This document shows, piece after piece, positions 53,137-63,080 of a stretch of DNA of 64,000 nt. The notes under the pieces are model-generated. The model was not told where the DNA came from, made no database searches, and saw nothing but the letters and a program-made list of their open reading frames with translations. The first letter of the stretch is position 1; every line of letters begins with the position of its first letter. A program made the position numbers and the translations under genes. This stretch comes from Azospirillum lipoferum 4B. GTDB taxonomy: Bacteria > Pseudomonadota > Alphaproteobacteria > Azospirillales > Azospirillaceae. Where the stretch lies: assembly GCF_000283655.1 (NCBI RefSeq), contig NC_016622.1, positions 2,306,501-2,370,500 of the forward strand, read 5' to 3'.

Positions 53137-54813
53137 TCAGGCCGACCGCACCTGCCGGATGAAGCCGCTCACCTCCACCGACAGCCGGTCGGCGTCGCCG
53201 GACAGGCTGCGCGCCGCCGTCAGCACTTCCCTGGCCGATGCACCGGTGTCGTCGGCCGCCTTGTGCACCACCACGATGCTGGTGGAAATCTCCTCGGTGC
53301 CGACGGCGGCCTGCTGGACGTTGCGCGCGATCTCGCGCGAGACGGCGTCCTGCTGATCGATGGAGGCGGCGATGGTGGCGGCGATGCGGTTGATGTCGTC
53401 GATGGTCCGGCCGATCTCGGCGATTGCGTCCACCGCTTCCCCGGTGATGCCCTGCATGCTGCCGATCTGCGTCGCGATCTGCTCCGTCGCATTGGCCGTC
53501 TGGGTGGCCAGCGCCTTGACCTCGCCAGCGACGACGGCGAACCCCTTACCGGCGTCGCCCGCACGCGCCGCTTCGATGGTGGCGTTCAGCGCCAGCAGGT
53601 TGGTCTGGGCAGCGATGGAATTGATCAGCTGGACCACGTCGCCGATGCCCCTGGCATGGTCGGCCAGCTGGCGGATGGTTCCGTCGGTGTGCCGGGCGCG
53701 TTCGTTCGCCCGGCGGGCGATGGCGGACGCCTCCCCGACTTGCCGGGTGATCTCGCCGACCGACGCCGCCATCTCCTCCGCCGAGGCCGCGACGGTCTGG
53801 ACATTGGCAGAGGTCTGGCCGCTGGAGGAGGCGACTGCAGCAGCCTGGGCGCGACTCTGCTCCGCCAGAGCCGAGAGCGACTGTGCATTGGCGGTCAGCC
53901 GGCCGGCGGCATCGGTCACCTGTCCGACCACGCCCTGCACCGCCCATTCGAACCGCTCGGCGAGTTCGGCCATCATGCGGCGGCGTTCGGCCTCCATCGC
54001 CTGTTTGGCCTGCTCCTGCTCGGCTTCCATCCTCTGCTTGGCGATGGCGTTGTCCTTAAAGACGGCGACGGCGCGGCCCATCCGGCCGATCTCGTCCCGG
54101 CGCCCGGCCGCCGGCACGGCGACGGTCACGTCGCCCGCGGCCAGCCGGTCCATCGCCTGCGTCATCAGTCGAAGAGGCGCGACCACCCGGCGGGCGACGA
54201 CGCCGATCCCGGCAGCCAGCAATAGCGCCGCCACGGCCAGCAGCATCCAGGATTGCCGGCTCTCGCTCAGATAAAGCTCCTGCGAGTCCTTGAAGTCGTT
54301 TCCGGCGACCGCGACCTGCAGGTCGATCAGCGCAATAACCTGATCGGTCACCGGGTCGATGCTGCGATAAAGATCCTGGACGACGAATCGATCCAGCGCC
54401 GCCTTGTCCAGAGCATCCAGCACACGCAGCAGGGAGGCGACCGCAGCGTCGGCCTTGTCCATCGCCGCGCGGGCCTGGGTCACCAGACGGGCCTCGTCCG
54501 CGGTAAGCATGGTGGCGGTGTAGGCGGCCCAGCGCTCGTGCACCGTCGCCTGCGCCTTGCGGACGGCGGCGCCACCGTCCGGCCAGGACAGCGCGCCGGA
54601 TCGCACCTTGTGCGAGGTATCGACGATCAGCACGGCATAGGCGTCGGAGATGATCTTGAGGTCGCGCAGGGGAACGACGCGATCCTCATAGACCGACTTC
54701 ATGCGCTCGTTCGCGGATCGGAGATTCATTATTCCGTTCAGCGCCTCGGAGCCCAGCATGACGCCGAGAATGGCCAGAACCCCAATCAGAAGCGTCCGCA
54801 GGCTCAGGCTCAT
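53137..54813 (-). CDS. Methyl-accepting chemotaxis protein
   Basis: Predicted 558 residues. Two membrane helices (about 7-27 and 190-210) enclose a four-helix-bundle sensor ([21 protein letters not shown] start, the 4HB_MCP type). A HAMP domain follows (about 210-265), then the methyl-accepting signalling domain with the tip [29 protein letters not shown] near 450-480. GGGGAGG sits 6 nt before ATG 54811-54813. Ligand unknown; no CheA/W operon nearby, so it is a scattered chemoreceptor typical of soil bacteria with many. Confidence 0.95.
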   Translation of the reverse strand: MSLSLRTLLIGVLAILGVMLGSEALNGIMNLRSANERMKSVYEDRVVPLRDLKIISDAYAVLIVDTSHKVRSGALSWPDGGAAVRKAQATVHERWAAYTATMLTADEARLVTQARAAMDKADAAVASLLRVLDALDKAALDRFVVQDLYRSIDPVTDQVIALIDLQVAVAGNDFKDSQELYLSESRQSWMLLAVAALLLAAGIGVVARRVVAPLRLMTQAMDRLAAGDVTVAVPAAGRRDEIGRMGRAVAVFKDNAIAKQRMEAEQEQAKQAMEAERRRMMAELAERFEWAVQGVVGQVTDAAGRLTANAQSLSALAEQSRAQAAAVASSSGQTSANVQTVAASAEEMAASVGEITRQVGEASAIARRANERARHTDGTIRQLADHARGIGDVVQLINSIAAQTNLLALNATIEAARAGDAGKGFAVVAGEVKALATQTANATEQIATQIGSMQGITGEAVDAIAEIGRTIDDINRIAATIAASIDQQDAVSREIARNVQQAAVGTEEISTSIVVVHKAADDTGASAREVLTAARSLSGDADRLSVEVSGFIRQVRSA

Positions 54814-55028
54814 CCGCCACCTCCCCGTCCAGAGCGTCGTCACACAATTGCAAGGAAAAGACCAGACTTCAGGCATAGGGTCTGAAAGACGATCTAATCC
54901 ACAAAGCTATGTGACGACGGAGTGCGGCACATTGGTGCCAACCCTGACTGTTCGGCGACCGATCTTTGCTCGGGAGAACGGGTGTGCGGATGGGGGGCCG
55001 GCTGACCGGCGCCGGCAACCGCGAAAGG

Positions 55029-55916
55029 TCAGCGCGCGAACAGGCGGTAGAGCGCGGAATGGTCCAGTGCACCATCTCCCTGGTCGACCAGCATCTCGAA
55101 CAGCTCCAGCGACAGGCCCAGCGTCGGAAGGTCGATGCCGGACTGCTGGGCAAGCTCCTCCGCCTGGCGCAGGTCCTTGACCTGGGTGGTGACGCGGCCG
55201 CCCGGCGTGAAGTCGCCGCTGACCATGCGGCCGCCATGCAGGTCGAGGATGCGGGATTCGGCGAAACCGCCGCGGATGGCGTCCCGCACCTTCGCCGGAT
55301 CGGCGCCGGCCGCCCGCGCCAGGGCCAGCGCTTCCGCCACCGCGCCAATGGTCAACGCGACGATGACCTGATTGGCGGACTTGGCGATCTGGCCGGCACC
55401 GCTGGCCCCGACATGGGTGATGCGGCGGCCCATCGCCTGCAAAACCGGCAGGGCGCGGGCGAAGGTGGCATCGGTTCCGCCGGCCATGACGGTCAGGGTC
55501 GCGGCCTCCGCCGCCACCGTGCCGCCGGAAACCGGGGCGTCGAGCCAGTCCGCGCCGGCCGCGGCGGCCCGTTCGGCCAGCGCGCGGGTGGCGGCGACGG
55601 CGGTCGTGCCCATGTCGATCACCAGATGGCCCGGGCGCAGGACCGGCAGCAGCGCCTCGGCCACCGTCTCCACCGCCGCCGTGTCGGTCAGCATCAGGAT
55701 GACGATGTCGGCCTGCCCGGCGACCGCGGCCGGACCGGTGGCGGCGATCATGCCCTCCGCCGCCAGTTCGGCGACCGGGCCGGGGCTGCGGCTGCTGACC
55801 ACCGGCTCCGCACCGGCGCGGGCCAGGGCGCGGGCCATCGGCTTGCCCATCAGGCCAAGCCCGATGAAGCCGATGCGCCGGCCGGAAAGGTCGGGGCGGG
55901 TGATCTCGTCGCTCAT
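55029..55916 (-). CDS. NAD(P)-dependent beta-hydroxyacid dehydrogenase (GlxR / HIBADH family)
   Basis: Predicted 295 residues. The Rossmann start IGFIGLGLMGKPMARALARAG binds NAD(P). The catalytic-lysine region is GSGQ-type GASGAGQIAKSANQVIVALTIGAVAEAL near 175-195, and the substrate loop DAPVSGGTVAAEAATLTVMAGG near 125. Members include tartronate semialdehyde reductase, 3-hydroxyisobutyrate dehydrogenase and succinic-semialdehyde reductases; the substrate is not resolved. The gene stands alone between the chemoreceptor and the TerB-like gene. Confidence 0.92.
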   Translation of the reverse strand: MSDEITRPDLSGRRIGFIGLGLMGKPMARALARAGAEPVVSSRSPGPVAELAAEGMIAATGPAAVAGQADIVILMLTDTAAVETVAEALLPVLRPGHLVIDMGTTAVAATRALAERAAAAGADWLDAPVSGGTVAAEAATLTVMAGGTDATFARALPVLQAMGRRITHVGASGAGQIAKSANQVIVALTIGAVAEALALARAAGADPAKVRDAIRGGFAESRILDLHGGRMVSGDFTPGGRVTTQVKDLRQAEELAQQSGIDLPTLGLSLELFEMLVDQGDGALDHSALYRLFAR

Positions 55917-55981
55917 GTCCAGGCTTTCGATTAAATTCCGGGCCGGCAAAATTCCGGGCTTTCAGGAGAAGGCCGGCAGGA

Positions 55982-56407
55982 TCACAGGCGCATATGGCGG
56001 GCGCGGGCGCCGCGTTCGATGGCGGCGGCGCACAGCCGGTCCACCCCAAGCCGGTGGCGGATCAGCTCCAGCATGCGCAGCTCCTCCTGCGAGGCCTTGG
56101 GATCGGCGGCGGCGATGTCGCAGGCGACCGCATAGGCGGTTTCGCGCAGCTTGGACGGCAGCGCCTGCTCGACGATGGTCAGCACCGTGTCCAGCCCGTC
56201 ATTGTCGGACAGCATGGCGGTGCATTCGCGGGTGGCGGCCATCACCTGATCGCCGCTGTAATCCTGGAAGATCGGCAGGTAGCGCACATTCTCGCCGATG
56301 GCCTCCAGTTCCGCGTCGGTCATATCGCCGTCGCAGGCGGATACCAGGACCATGACATAGATGAGGGCGCTGTGGTGGTCGATCATTGCGTCTGTCGGCT
56401 TTCTCAT
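55982..56407 (-). CDS. TerB-like (tellurite resistance/Co-chaperone type) small protein
   Basis: Predicted 141 residues, all-helical, with YVMVLVSACDGDMTDAELEAIGENV near residue 20 and ACDIAAADPKASQEELRMLELIRHRLGVD near 95. The two D-G-D/A-A-D acidic helix-loop repeats are the TerB (PF05099) hallmark. Many family members are general stress or membrane-associated proteins with no proven tellurite role. GGGGAG precedes the start. It is divergent from the AEC transporter. Confidence 0.82.
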   Translation of the reverse strand: MRKPTDAMIDHHSALIYVMVLVSACDGDMTDAELEAIGENVRYLPIFQDYSGDQVMAATRECTAMLSDNDGLDTVLTIVEQALPSKLRETAYAVACDIAAADPKASQEELRMLELIRHRLGVDRLCAAAIERGARARHMRL

Positions 56408-56510
56408 GAGGCGGTCTCCCCTGGGGAGCGGTCGCGTGTCCTTGCCGCAATCTCGAACGCCGCATGGGCGGCGTCAAGGGTGCCATGCTCGCGGCGGAGG
56501 GGTCGGTCGC

Positions 56511-56539
56511 TCGACGCGACGGTTGGCTACCCCTATTGT
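56511..56539 (+). promoter_or_regulatory. Possible promoter of the AEC transporter gene, near-leaderless
   Basis: TCGACG (56511-56516) and TATTGT (56534-56539) with 17 bp spacing, each 4 of 6 to consensus. The -10 ends 8 nt before ATG 56548, so the message would start about 2 nt before the start codon. No ribosome-binding site. Confidence 0.45.
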
Positions 56540-56547
56540 CGCGCATC

Positions 56548-57495
56548 ATGAACGTCGTCCTCAATGTCGCTTTTCCCGTATTCGCCATCATCCTGGCCGG
56601 CTTCCTGTCCGGAAAGTCGAAGCTGCTGGGCCCGGCTTCGTCGGAGGCGCTCAACAAGTTCGTCTATTGGATGGCGCTGCCGCCGGTGCTGTTCCTGGGC
56701 ACGGCGCGGCGGTCGATTCCGGAAATCTTCAACGGCCCCTTCATCGGCGCCTTCCTGGGATCGATGCTGCTGGTCTACGCGCTGGGGGCGATCGTCGGCC
56801 GGCTCCTGCGGCGGGAACGCACGCAGATCCAGTGCATGCAGGGGCTGAACGCCGCCTTCTCCAACACCGGCTACATGGGCATCCCGCTGTTCCTGGCCGC
56901 CTTCGGCCCGGACCGCCTGGCCCCCACCATCCTGGCGACCGTCATCATGAGCGCCATCATGGTCGGCATCGCCGTGGTCTGGATGGAGTTCGCCAACAGC
57001 CATGGCAACGGGGTGGGCAAGGCGCTGCGCGATGTCGGGCGCGCGCTGGCGAAGAATCCGCTGATCCTGTCCACCGCCGCCGGCCTCGCCTGGTCGGCGC
57101 TGCTGCCCGGCGTCGCGGTACCGAAGCCGATCGCCACCTTCTGCGAATTGATGGGCTCCCCCGCCGGCCCCTGCGCGCTGTTCGCCATCGGCCTGTTCCT
57201 GGCCTCGCAGCGGCTGACCGCCGGGCTGGCGGAGGCGGGGTGGATCAGCGCGTTGAAGCTGCTGGTGCATCCGGCGCTGGCCTGGGTGCTGACGCAGACC
57301 CTGTTCCCGATGGACCCCTTCTGGACCGGCAGCGCCGTGATCCTGGCGGCACTGCCGACCGGCGCCCTGACCTTCGTGGTCGCGACCCAGTACCAGACCT
57401 ATGTGGAACGCACCTCATCGGCCATCCTGGTGTCCACGGTGTTCAGCGTGGTGACCCTGTCGGCGCTGCTGGCCGTCTACGCCCCCGCAGGATGA
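56548..57495 (+). CDS. AEC (auxin efflux carrier) family transporter
   Basis: Predicted 315 residues with ten hydrophobic helices. The first, VVLNVAFPVFAIILAGFLSG, and the central GLNAAFSNTGYMGIPLFLAAFGPDRLAP motif are family hallmarks; the end has AVILAALPTGALTFVVATQYQTYVERTSSAILVSTV (in part). Members transport dicarboxylates or other anions out of or into the cell. ATG 56548 is preferred over the upstream ATG 56464 because the family begins here, but it lacks a ribosome-binding site. Confidence 0.9.
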   Translation: MNVVLNVAFPVFAIILAGFLSGKSKLLGPASSEALNKFVYWMALPPVLFLGTARRSIPEIFNGPFIGAFLGSMLLVYALGAIVGRLLRRERTQIQCMQGLNAAFSNTGYMGIPLFLAAFGPDRLAPTILATVIMSAIMVGIAVVWMEFANSHGNGVGKALRDVGRALAKNPLILSTAAGLAWSALLPGVAVPKPIATFCELMGSPAGPCALFAIGLFLASQRLTAGLAEAGWISALKLLVHPALAWVLTQTLFPMDPFWTGSAVILAALPTGALTFVVATQYQTYVERTSSAILVSTVFSVVTLSALLAVYAPAG

Positions 57496-57982
57496 TGCGG
57501 CGCCCTAGAGCCGTCTGTACGGATGAGAAGACGGCAAGGATTCGGCTCCCGCTCCCCTTGTCCACCACGTGAACACCGGACGTGGTCGCCGGGGGCGGGG
57601 AAATGGCCGGTGCATGCCGCCATGACCGGCTCGTTCCGCATTCAATAATGCGAACTGTTGCAGTCGTATGAAACTCTTGCTCCGCTGCCTGGCGATTGCA
57701 AGAATGCATATCGGAGAATTCAGGCGGCCCGGCTTGGAGAAGAAGGCGCGGCATTGGCGCGGGTGTTGGAAACGGCAGCCCCGCACCAGTGGGGATGGAG
57801 CGGAGCGGAAGCGATGCAGCACGCCATGACCCATCGATTTTCTGAAGCGCCCGCAGCCCGCCCGCCGCGCTTCCATCCATCCGTCGTGCGATGCCGCGCC
57901 TTGGAATCAGCGTCAGCCCCAACTGTCCGCACCCGCCGGCCCTCCGCTACCTTGCGACCCCTAAGCAATGCGGAGCCGGGCC
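57496..57982. other. Gene-free interval before the GGDEF-EAL gene
   Basis: About 490 bp. Short open frames exist on both strands (for example 57443-57922 minus), but their composition is arginine/proline-rich shadow-like and no family is recognised. The centre (about 57640-57720) has lower GC and may contain the promoter of the downstream gene. Confidence 0.5.
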
Positions 57983-60187
57983 ATGTCTGACGGAAGCGCT
58001 CCGGGCCGGGCCGTAACGATCCGCCCGGGCAATGATGGAAATCCGCCACCCTTGGGGCGACGCCTATCCATCCCTTGGGCTGGCGGCGGCATCGCCGTCA
58101 GTCTTCTCTTCTGGATCCTTCTGTTCAGCACCCTCGTCACGCTCGTGTCCACGGCGCTCCAACTCTATTTCGATTTCCGGCGGGAGGTACGCGGGATCGA
58201 AGGCCGGTTCGACGAGATAAGGCTCAGCACCGTTCCCAGCATGAGCAACAGCCTGTGGGTGGTCGACCACGACCAGCTGCGTCTGCTGCTCAACGGCATC
58301 ATCCGCCTGCCGGACATCCAGATGGCGGAGGTGAGGGAGCACAGCGCGACCGCGAAGAACCCCCTGGTGCTCACCGTCGGCACGCCGCAGGAGCGGCCCG
58401 GCCTCCATGCCGAAATGCCGCTGACCCGCTTGGCGGAGGGGAAGACCCTGACGCTGGGAACGCTGCGGGTGGAAGCGACGCTGGACGACGTGTACCATCG
58501 TCTGCTGACGACGGCGGAGGTGATCCTGATAAGCCAGGGCATCAAGACCTTCCTGGTGTCCGGATTCATCCTGTTCATCTGCCACCGGCTGGTGACGCGC
58601 CACCTGATTTCCATCGCCGCCAGCATGCGCCGGCACGACCGCCTGTCCTCGCCGCCGCTCCTCACCCTGGACCGGCCGGCGCCGAGCCGGCCCGACGAGC
58701 TGGACCAGCTGATCCGATCCTTCAACGATCTGGCCGGCGACCTCTATGCCGCCAACTGCGAACTGGCCGGGGCGAACGCCGCGCTGGAGCACGACATCGC
58801 CCTGCGCCGCAGCTATGAGGAGCAGCTGTACCGGCAGGCGCATTTCGACGAGCTGACCGGGCTGGCCAACCGCCTGCTGACCCGCGACCGGCTGGAACAG
58901 GCGATCCTGAGCTCCCGGCGCAACCAGCTGCCGTCCGCGCTCCTGTTCATCGACCTCGACAATTTCAAGAACGTCAACGACACGCTGGGGCACGAGGCGG
59001 GGGATACGCTGCTGCGGGAGGCGGCGAACAGGCTGTCGGCATCGATCAGGCAGGGCGATACCCTGGCCCGCATGGGCGGCGACGAGTTCCTGGTCGTGCT
59101 GCCCTGCATCGCCGGCAACGTCGCGGCGCGCGGCGTGGCGGAACGGGTGCTGGAGGCCTTCGCCCCGCCCTTCCGGATCTGCGGCCACGATCATTTCGTG
59201 ACGGCCAGCATCGGCATCGCGCTCTACCCGTCGGACGGCAGCGACGCGCCGGAGCTGATGCGCAACGCCGATCTCGCCCTCTACCGGGCGAAGGAGCGCG
59301 GACGGAACCGATACGAATTCTTCACGGCCGAAATCAACGAGCGGGTCCAGCAGCGGATCATGCTGGAAAGCCGCCTGAGGCTCGCCGTCCTGCGCTCCGA
59401 ATTCGTGCTCCACTACCAACCGATCGTCGAGGCGGGGGGCCGCCGGCCTGTCGCCCTGGAAGCACTGCTGCGCTGGCGCCAGCCCGACGGCACGCTGGTG
59501 GGGCCGGGACATTTCATCTGCGTGGCGGAAGAGGTCGGGCTGATCGGCGAGATCGGCGCCTGGGTGATCGAAACCGCGATCCGCGAAACCGCCGACCTGT
59601 TCGGCAAGGAGGCATCGGCACCGCGGGTCGCCGTCAACGTCTCGCCCCGGCAACTGCGCGACCCGTCCTTCGTCTTCCGCGTGACGGAGGCGCTCGCCGC
59701 CCACGGCCTGCCGCCAAGCCGTCTGGAGCTGGAGATCACCGAAGGTGTCCTGATGGACGAAGCGCCGGAGGTGACCGACGCGCTGCACCGGCTGTGCAGC
59801 TACGGCGTCCGTCTGTCCATCGACGATTTCGGGACCGGCTATTCCAGCTTGAGCTATCTGCAGCGCTATCCCTTCGACATGCTGAAGATCGACCGCTGCT
59901 TCGTCTCCAATGCCACCGATGGGGCGGCTGCGGCCCGGCTGGTCGAAACCATCATCATGATGGCCCACGGTCTCGGCATGGAAACCATCGCCGAGGGGGT
60001 GGAGACGGAAGAGCAGTTCGATTTCCTGCAATCGAAGGGTTGCGACCAGATGCAGGGCTATCTGCTGGGCCATCCGGCCCCGCTGGCCGAGATCGCCGCT
60101 CGGTTCCCCGCCGCCGACGCACCGTCGGCGAGACCGCTGGAGACGGTCACAGGGGACGGCACTGCTCCCGCCCCCTGCGCGGGCTGA
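57983..60187 (+). CDS. GGDEF-EAL protein (diguanylate cyclase / phosphodiesterase) with periplasmic sensor
   Basis: Predicted 734 residues: two membrane helices (about 30-50 and 185-205) around a periplasmic sensor with a conserved SLWVVDHDQLRLLLNGIIRLPDIQ; HAMP-like linker; GGDEF domain (about 285-450) with intact RMGGDEFLVVLP; EAL domain (about 460-710) with ALEALLRWRQ, the NVSPRQL loop, DDFGTGYSS and KIDRCF. Both catalytic motifs look intact, so it may make or degrade c-di-GMP. GGAG precedes ATG 57983. Converges on the helicase gene with 3 bp between stops. Confidence 0.94.
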   Translation: MSDGSAPGRAVTIRPGNDGNPPPLGRRLSIPWAGGGIAVSLLFWILLFSTLVTLVSTALQLYFDFRREVRGIEGRFDEIRLSTVPSMSNSLWVVDHDQLRLLLNGIIRLPDIQMAEVREHSATAKNPLVLTVGTPQERPGLHAEMPLTRLAEGKTLTLGTLRVEATLDDVYHRLLTTAEVILISQGIKTFLVSGFILFICHRLVTRHLISIAASMRRHDRLSSPPLLTLDRPAPSRPDELDQLIRSFNDLAGDLYAANCELAGANAALEHDIALRRSYEEQLYRQAHFDELTGLANRLLTRDRLEQAILSSRRNQLPSALLFIDLDNFKNVNDTLGHEAGDTLLREAANRLSASIRQGDTLARMGGDEFLVVLPCIAGNVAARGVAERVLEAFAPPFRICGHDHFVTASIGIALYPSDGSDAPELMRNADLALYRAKERGRNRYEFFTAEINERVQQRIMLESRLRLAVLRSEFVLHYQPIVEAGGRRPVALEALLRWRQPDGTLVGPGHFICVAEEVGLIGEIGAWVIETAIRETADLFGKEASAPRVAVNVSPRQLRDPSFVFRVTEALAAHGLPPSRLELEITEGVLMDEAPEVTDALHRLCSYGVRLSIDDFGTGYSSLSYLQRYPFDMLKIDRCFVSNATDGAAAARLVETIIMMAHGLGMETIAEGVETEEQFDFLQSKGCDQMQGYLLGHPAPLAEIAARFPAADAPSARPLETVTGDGTAPAPCAG

Positions 60188-60190
60188 CCC

Positions 60191-62968
60191 TCACCAGCCC
60201 CGCAGGAACTCCGCCGTCTCCTCCACCGCCTGCTTCAGCCCGACCCGGCGCATCTCCACCCCCTCCGGGAAGGCGCCGGCCAGCCTGCTCGGCATCATGG
60301 AGTCGAGCAGGACGAAGACGCCGGTGTCGTCGGCACGGCGGACCAGCCGGCCGAAGGCCTGCTTCAGGCGCAGCCGCGTGATCATGTCCTCGTAGCGCCG
60401 GCGGCCGAAGGCATCGCGGCGGGCGCGGTGGAGGATGTCGGGACGCGGCCAGGGCACGCGGTCGAAGACGATGAGCCGCAGCGAGCGGCCCGGCACGTCC
60501 ACCCCGTCGCGCACCGCGTCGGTGCCGAGCAGGCAGGCATGCTCCTCGTTGCGGAAGATGTCGATCAGGGTGGAGACGTCGAGCGGATCGACATGCTGGG
60601 CATAGAGTGGGATGCCCACCTGATCCAGCGGCTCCGCGATGCGGTCGCGCACGGCGCGCAGGCGGCTGATCGCAGTGAACAGGCCGAGCCCTCCCCCGCC
60701 CGCCGCCAGGAACAGCGATTTGTAGGCCGCCGAGACCTGCCCCAGATCGTCCTTGCGCACGTCGTTGACCACGAAGACGCGGGTGCGGTTCGGGTAGTCG
60801 AAGGGGGAAGGCACCTGGGCGCGGATCGCCGGGGCCGGCAGATGGCTGGCGCCGCAGCGGTCCTCCGCGGCGCGCCAGTCCTGCCCGACATCGCCGGTGC
60901 CGTCGGTCAGCGTGGCGCTGGTCACCACCAGCCCATGGGCGGGACCGGCCAGCGCCTCTGCAAACGGAACCGTCGGATCGACCCAATGGCGGTACAGCCC
61001 GACATCGACGTCGCGGCCGTCGATCCGCTCCACCGCGAACCAGTCGACGAAGTGCGACGGCGTCTCGGTCGGCAGGGTGCGCAGCATGGCGCGCCACGCC
61101 TCCACCGTCAGGGTGCCGCGGCGGTGCAGGCTTCGCGACAGCGCATCGATGCGGCGGCGCTGGTCGGAATCCAGTTCGGCGCTCTCGTCCTCAAGCCGCT
61201 GCGCCAGCCGGCGGGCCAGCGCCTCCACCGGTTCGGACAGGCGGACCAGCGCCTGCTCCAGCTCCGCCGCCGCTTCCAGCAGCCCGTCGACCGGATAGGC
61301 CTTGTCGGCCTCCAGGCTGTAGGGGCCGCCCTGTCCGGCGGTGCGGGCATACACCTGCTGACGGGCCAGCAGCAGAAAGCGCTCGGTCGGCCCCTGCGGG
61401 TTGTCGGCGGCCAGCCGCGCCGACCAGCCGTCGCCGGGCAGGACGCGGGCACCCATCAGGATGTCGTCGAGGTGGCGCAGTGCCTCTTCGTCGTTGGCGA
61501 CAATGTCCTCCAGCCGGCGCTTCAGGCCGCGGGCGCGGCTGCGGCCGGTCTCCTCGGCTCCCAGCAGCCAACGGCGCAGCTCCTGCGTCTCGCGTCCGGT
61601 CAGGTGCCCTGCGAAGGCGCTGTCGGCGGCGTCGAAGACATGGTGGCCCTCGTCGAAGACATAGCGGCTGGGCAGCGTCGGCTCCTCGCCGCCGCCAAGC
61701 GCCGCCTGCACCATCACCAGCGCGTGGTTGGCGATGACGATGTCGGCGCGGCGGGCGCGGCGCACGCTCTTCTCGATGTAGCAGCGGGCGTAATGGTCGC
61801 AGGCGGAATAGATGCACTCGCCGCGGCGGTCGGCCAGCCCCATGGTCGGCCCGCGCCCGGCGATGTCGACCAGCCAGCCGGGAAAGTCGCCGCCGGTCAT
61901 GTCGCCGTCGCGCGTCGCCGCCGCCCAGCGCGCCATCAGCCCGACACCGATGGCGTTGTGCGGCTGGAAGGGCATGGCGCGCACCGCCTCTTCCAGGTTC
62001 AGCAGGCACAGGTAGTTCTCGCGCCCCTTGCGCAGCACCACCTTGCGCGCCTTGGTCGCCGGGTCGGCATAGAGCCGGTCCAGCTCGGCGTCGATCTGGT
62101 GCTGGAGGTTGCGGGTGTAGGTGGAAATCCACACGGTGCCGCCATTCTTCTCCGCCCACACCGTGGCCGGCGCCAGATAACCGAGAGTCTTGCCGACGCC
62201 GGTCCCGGCCTCCGCCAGCACGACATTGGGGGTGTCCGGCAGCTGGCGCGGGGCGAAGGCGGCGGACACCGCGCTGGAGTAATCGGCCTGCTGCGGCCGC
62301 GGCTCCGCCACCTTGCCCAGCACATTGGCCGACAGCATGGCGGCGAGGCGGCGGCGCGCCTCCTCCGGGTCCACCGGGTTCTGCGCGGGCGGCGGCGGCG
62401 GCGCGCCCTCCTCCCACTCCTTGATGCGGGTCCAGACGCGCAGGCCGGAGCGGGCGGCACCCTTCTCCGGCCCGTCGGGCTTGCCGAGCGCGGCCAGAAC
62501 CGCCGCTGCCCAGGGCCAACCGGCGCGCCCCATCTCCCAGGCGAAGGCGACGGGGTCGGAGGACTCCTCCCGCCCCCCAGGAGTCAGGGGGGCGCCGAGA
62601 TCGCCCAGCAGGCGGCGCACGGCGCGCTGGAGCGCCAGCGCCTCCGCCTCGTGGCCCTCCGGTGTGGGCAGGTCGAGCGCCTCGGCGATGCCGCGCGGGG
62701 TGGGGACGCAGAAGCGGGCGGGATGGACGAAGGCGAACAGCTCCAGCACGTCGAAGGCCGGGAAGCCGTCGATGCCCAGCCGGCGGGCGAAGGCGCGGGC
62801 ATGGCAGACCAGCGGCGGCTGGCGGCGCACCTTCGAGGCGGCTGCGGCCAGCGACAGCTCCTCCACCTCGCCGTCGAGCGTCAGCGACACGACGCGGCGC
62901 GCGCCGGCCACCATGGCGGGCGCGTCGTCCAGGCTGTGCATCGGGGTGGGGTCGGCGGTCAGGTCCAT
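60191..62968 (-). CDS. ATP-dependent DNA helicase, DinG/XPD type
   Basis: Predicted 925 residues. Walker A is VLAEAGTGVGKTLGYLAPA near 250, the DEAH-type box DEGHHVF near 437, motif VI near the end in DILHRARRDAFGRRRYEDMITRLRLKQAFGRLVR (in part). Four cysteines (NYLCLLNL and ECIYSACDHYARC) between them fit a [4Fe-4S] domain, as in DinG. The N-terminal 230 residues have a degenerate exonuclease-like region, common in alphaproteobacteria. The helicase unwinds DNA structures or R-loops. The ATG at 62966-62968 lies 7 nt after a TATAGT; a GTG at 62977 is also in frame. Confidence 0.9.
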   Translation of the reverse strand: MDLTADPTPMHSLDDAPAMVAGARRVVSLTLDGEVEELSLAAAASKVRRQPPLVCHARAFARRLGIDGFPAFDVLELFAFVHPARFCVPTPRGIAEALDLPTPEGHEAEALALQRAVRRLLGDLGAPLTPGGREESSDPVAFAWEMGRAGWPWAAAVLAALGKPDGPEKGAARSGLRVWTRIKEWEEGAPPPPPAQNPVDPEEARRRLAAMLSANVLGKVAEPRPQQADYSSAVSAAFAPRQLPDTPNVVLAEAGTGVGKTLGYLAPATVWAEKNGGTVWISTYTRNLQHQIDAELDRLYADPATKARKVVLRKGRENYLCLLNLEEAVRAMPFQPHNAIGVGLMARWAAATRDGDMTGGDFPGWLVDIAGRGPTMGLADRRGECIYSACDHYARCYIEKSVRRARRADIVIANHALVMVQAALGGGEEPTLPSRYVFDEGHHVFDAADSAFAGHLTGRETQELRRWLLGAEETGRSRARGLKRRLEDIVANDEEALRHLDDILMGARVLPGDGWSARLAADNPQGPTERFLLLARQQVYARTAGQGGPYSLEADKAYPVDGLLEAAAELEQALVRLSEPVEALARRLAQRLEDESAELDSDQRRRIDALSRSLHRRGTLTVEAWRAMLRTLPTETPSHFVDWFAVERIDGRDVDVGLYRHWVDPTVPFAEALAGPAHGLVVTSATLTDGTGDVGQDWRAAEDRCGASHLPAPAIRAQVPSPFDYPNRTRVFVVNDVRKDDLGQVSAAYKSLFLAAGGGGLGLFTAISRLRAVRDRIAEPLDQVGIPLYAQHVDPLDVSTLIDIFRNEEHACLLGTDAVRDGVDVPGRSLRLIVFDRVPWPRPDILHRARRDAFGRRRYEDMITRLRLKQAFGRLVRRADDTGVFVLLDSMMPSRLAGAFPEGVEMRRVGLKQAVEETAEFLRGW

Positions 62969-62975
62969 CGGCGGC

Positions 62976-62981
62976 ACTATA
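62976..62981 (-). promoter_or_regulatory. -10-like hexamer just upstream of the DinG-type helicase
   Basis: TATAGT on the minus strand ends 7 nt before ATG 62968 with no ribosome-binding site between, the same arrangement as at aat. No convincing -35 was found. Confidence 0.3.
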
Positions 62982-63080
62982 TGGCGGCGGCGTGCCGCAA
63001 AGCGAGTGCCGGATGTTGACGGGCCGCCGCTTCACCCCCATTGAGGGAAGTCCGGGGGAGCCGAGCGGAGACGGGACTTT

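Noticed and set aside
54926-54939. Sigma54-type promoter (TGGCAC-like) upstream of the chemoreceptor
   Set aside because: The sequence is a GGCAC/GTGCC inverted repeat, but the second element lacks the GC at the right distance from the GG, so it does not fit a -24/-12 promoter.
57443-57922. A 159-residue minus-strand frame before the GGDEF-EAL gene, and a 110-residue plus frame at 57658-57990
   Set aside because: Both run into or over neighbouring genes, have shadow-like composition and no family signature.
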